Source: Oscillatoria sp.
Lineage (GTDB): Bacteria; Cyanobacteriota; Cyanobacteriia; Cyanobacteriales; Laspinemataceae
Direction of reading: 5' to 3'
Assembly: GCA_011390515.1 (NCBI GenBank)
Contig: JAABSJ010000023.1
Coordinates: 1 to 43,161 of the forward strand
Length of the DNA: 43,161 nt
The position numbers and the translations under genes were made by a program. The notes beneath the pieces were generated by a model. It was not told the origin of the DNA, did no database searches, and was given only the letters and a program-made list of their open reading frames with translations. Below are positions 43,121-43,161 of this stretch, piece by piece; the stretch's first letter is position 1; each line of letters starts with the position of its first letter.

Positions 43121-43161
43121 TATTTCTGGCAGGAGGCCCCGAGGAACTGAAGGATCCATCG

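Overview
The window is chromosomal DNA of a cyanobacterium, most likely a filamentous one. The evidence is the very frequent HIP1 octamer GCGATCGC and its GCGATCG/CGATCGC variants, the gene set (Gap2-type GAPDH, GlpX-type F/SBPase next to hemA, efp-accB, UPF0182, a TLP40/CYP38-like cyclophilin, pentapeptide-repeat proteins) and the large amount of short interspersed repeats. The order assignment is inference.

Layout. 1-9.5 kb: a small membrane protein, two paralogous pentapeptide-repeat proteins on the minus strand, two paralogous DUF2993 (LmeA-like) secreted proteins on either side of a 780-aa HEAT-repeat protein, and a GerMN-domain membrane protein. 9.5-12.5 kb: an accessory stretch with a cluster of MITE-like elements, a probable 5' remnant of a group II intron, an ArsR-family regulator, and an IsrB-type RuvC nuclease (PLMP domain, RRXRR, split RuvC, no HNH) with a structured upstream region that should encode its omega RNA (HEARO). 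12.5-22.1 kb: housekeeping genes accB, efp, a lumenal/periplasmic cyclophilin, thiL, gap2, nadD, murC, murB and a YbaB/EbfC protein. 22.6-27.1 kb: a low-molecular-weight tyrosine phosphatase, modB-modA without modC, and the formaldehyde-detoxification pair frmA-fghA. 27.1-30.3 kb: two paralogous pilin-like proteins without a prepilin signal, several MITEs, and a short-chain dehydrogenase pseudogene interrupted by a MITE. 30.3-40.4 kb: a NarL-type response regulator, pgi, a RelE/ParE-like toxin with its putative antitoxin, UPF0182, hemA and glpX. 40.4-43.2 kb: a 504-aa membrane protein of unknown function and a truncated IS4-family transposase.

How the genes fit together. pgi, gap2 and glpX serve central carbon and Calvin-cycle metabolism, hemA opens tetrapyrrole synthesis, murC/murB act in successive or parallel steps of UDP-MurNAc-peptide synthesis, and frmA/fghA are consecutive steps of glutathione-dependent formaldehyde oxidation, joined by an ATGA overlap. 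No rRNA, tRNA or CRISPR array was seen.

The most notable points are the IsrB/omega RNA locus; the intron remnant; a MITE in an SDR gene whose removal, with one copy of a TGA target duplication, restores an in-frame C-terminus and an overlapping convergent stop; several mobile repeat families with recognisable ends and target duplications (3-bp TNA, 8-bp GCCGATTC, TA); and a pair of anchor-swapped pilin-like proteins.
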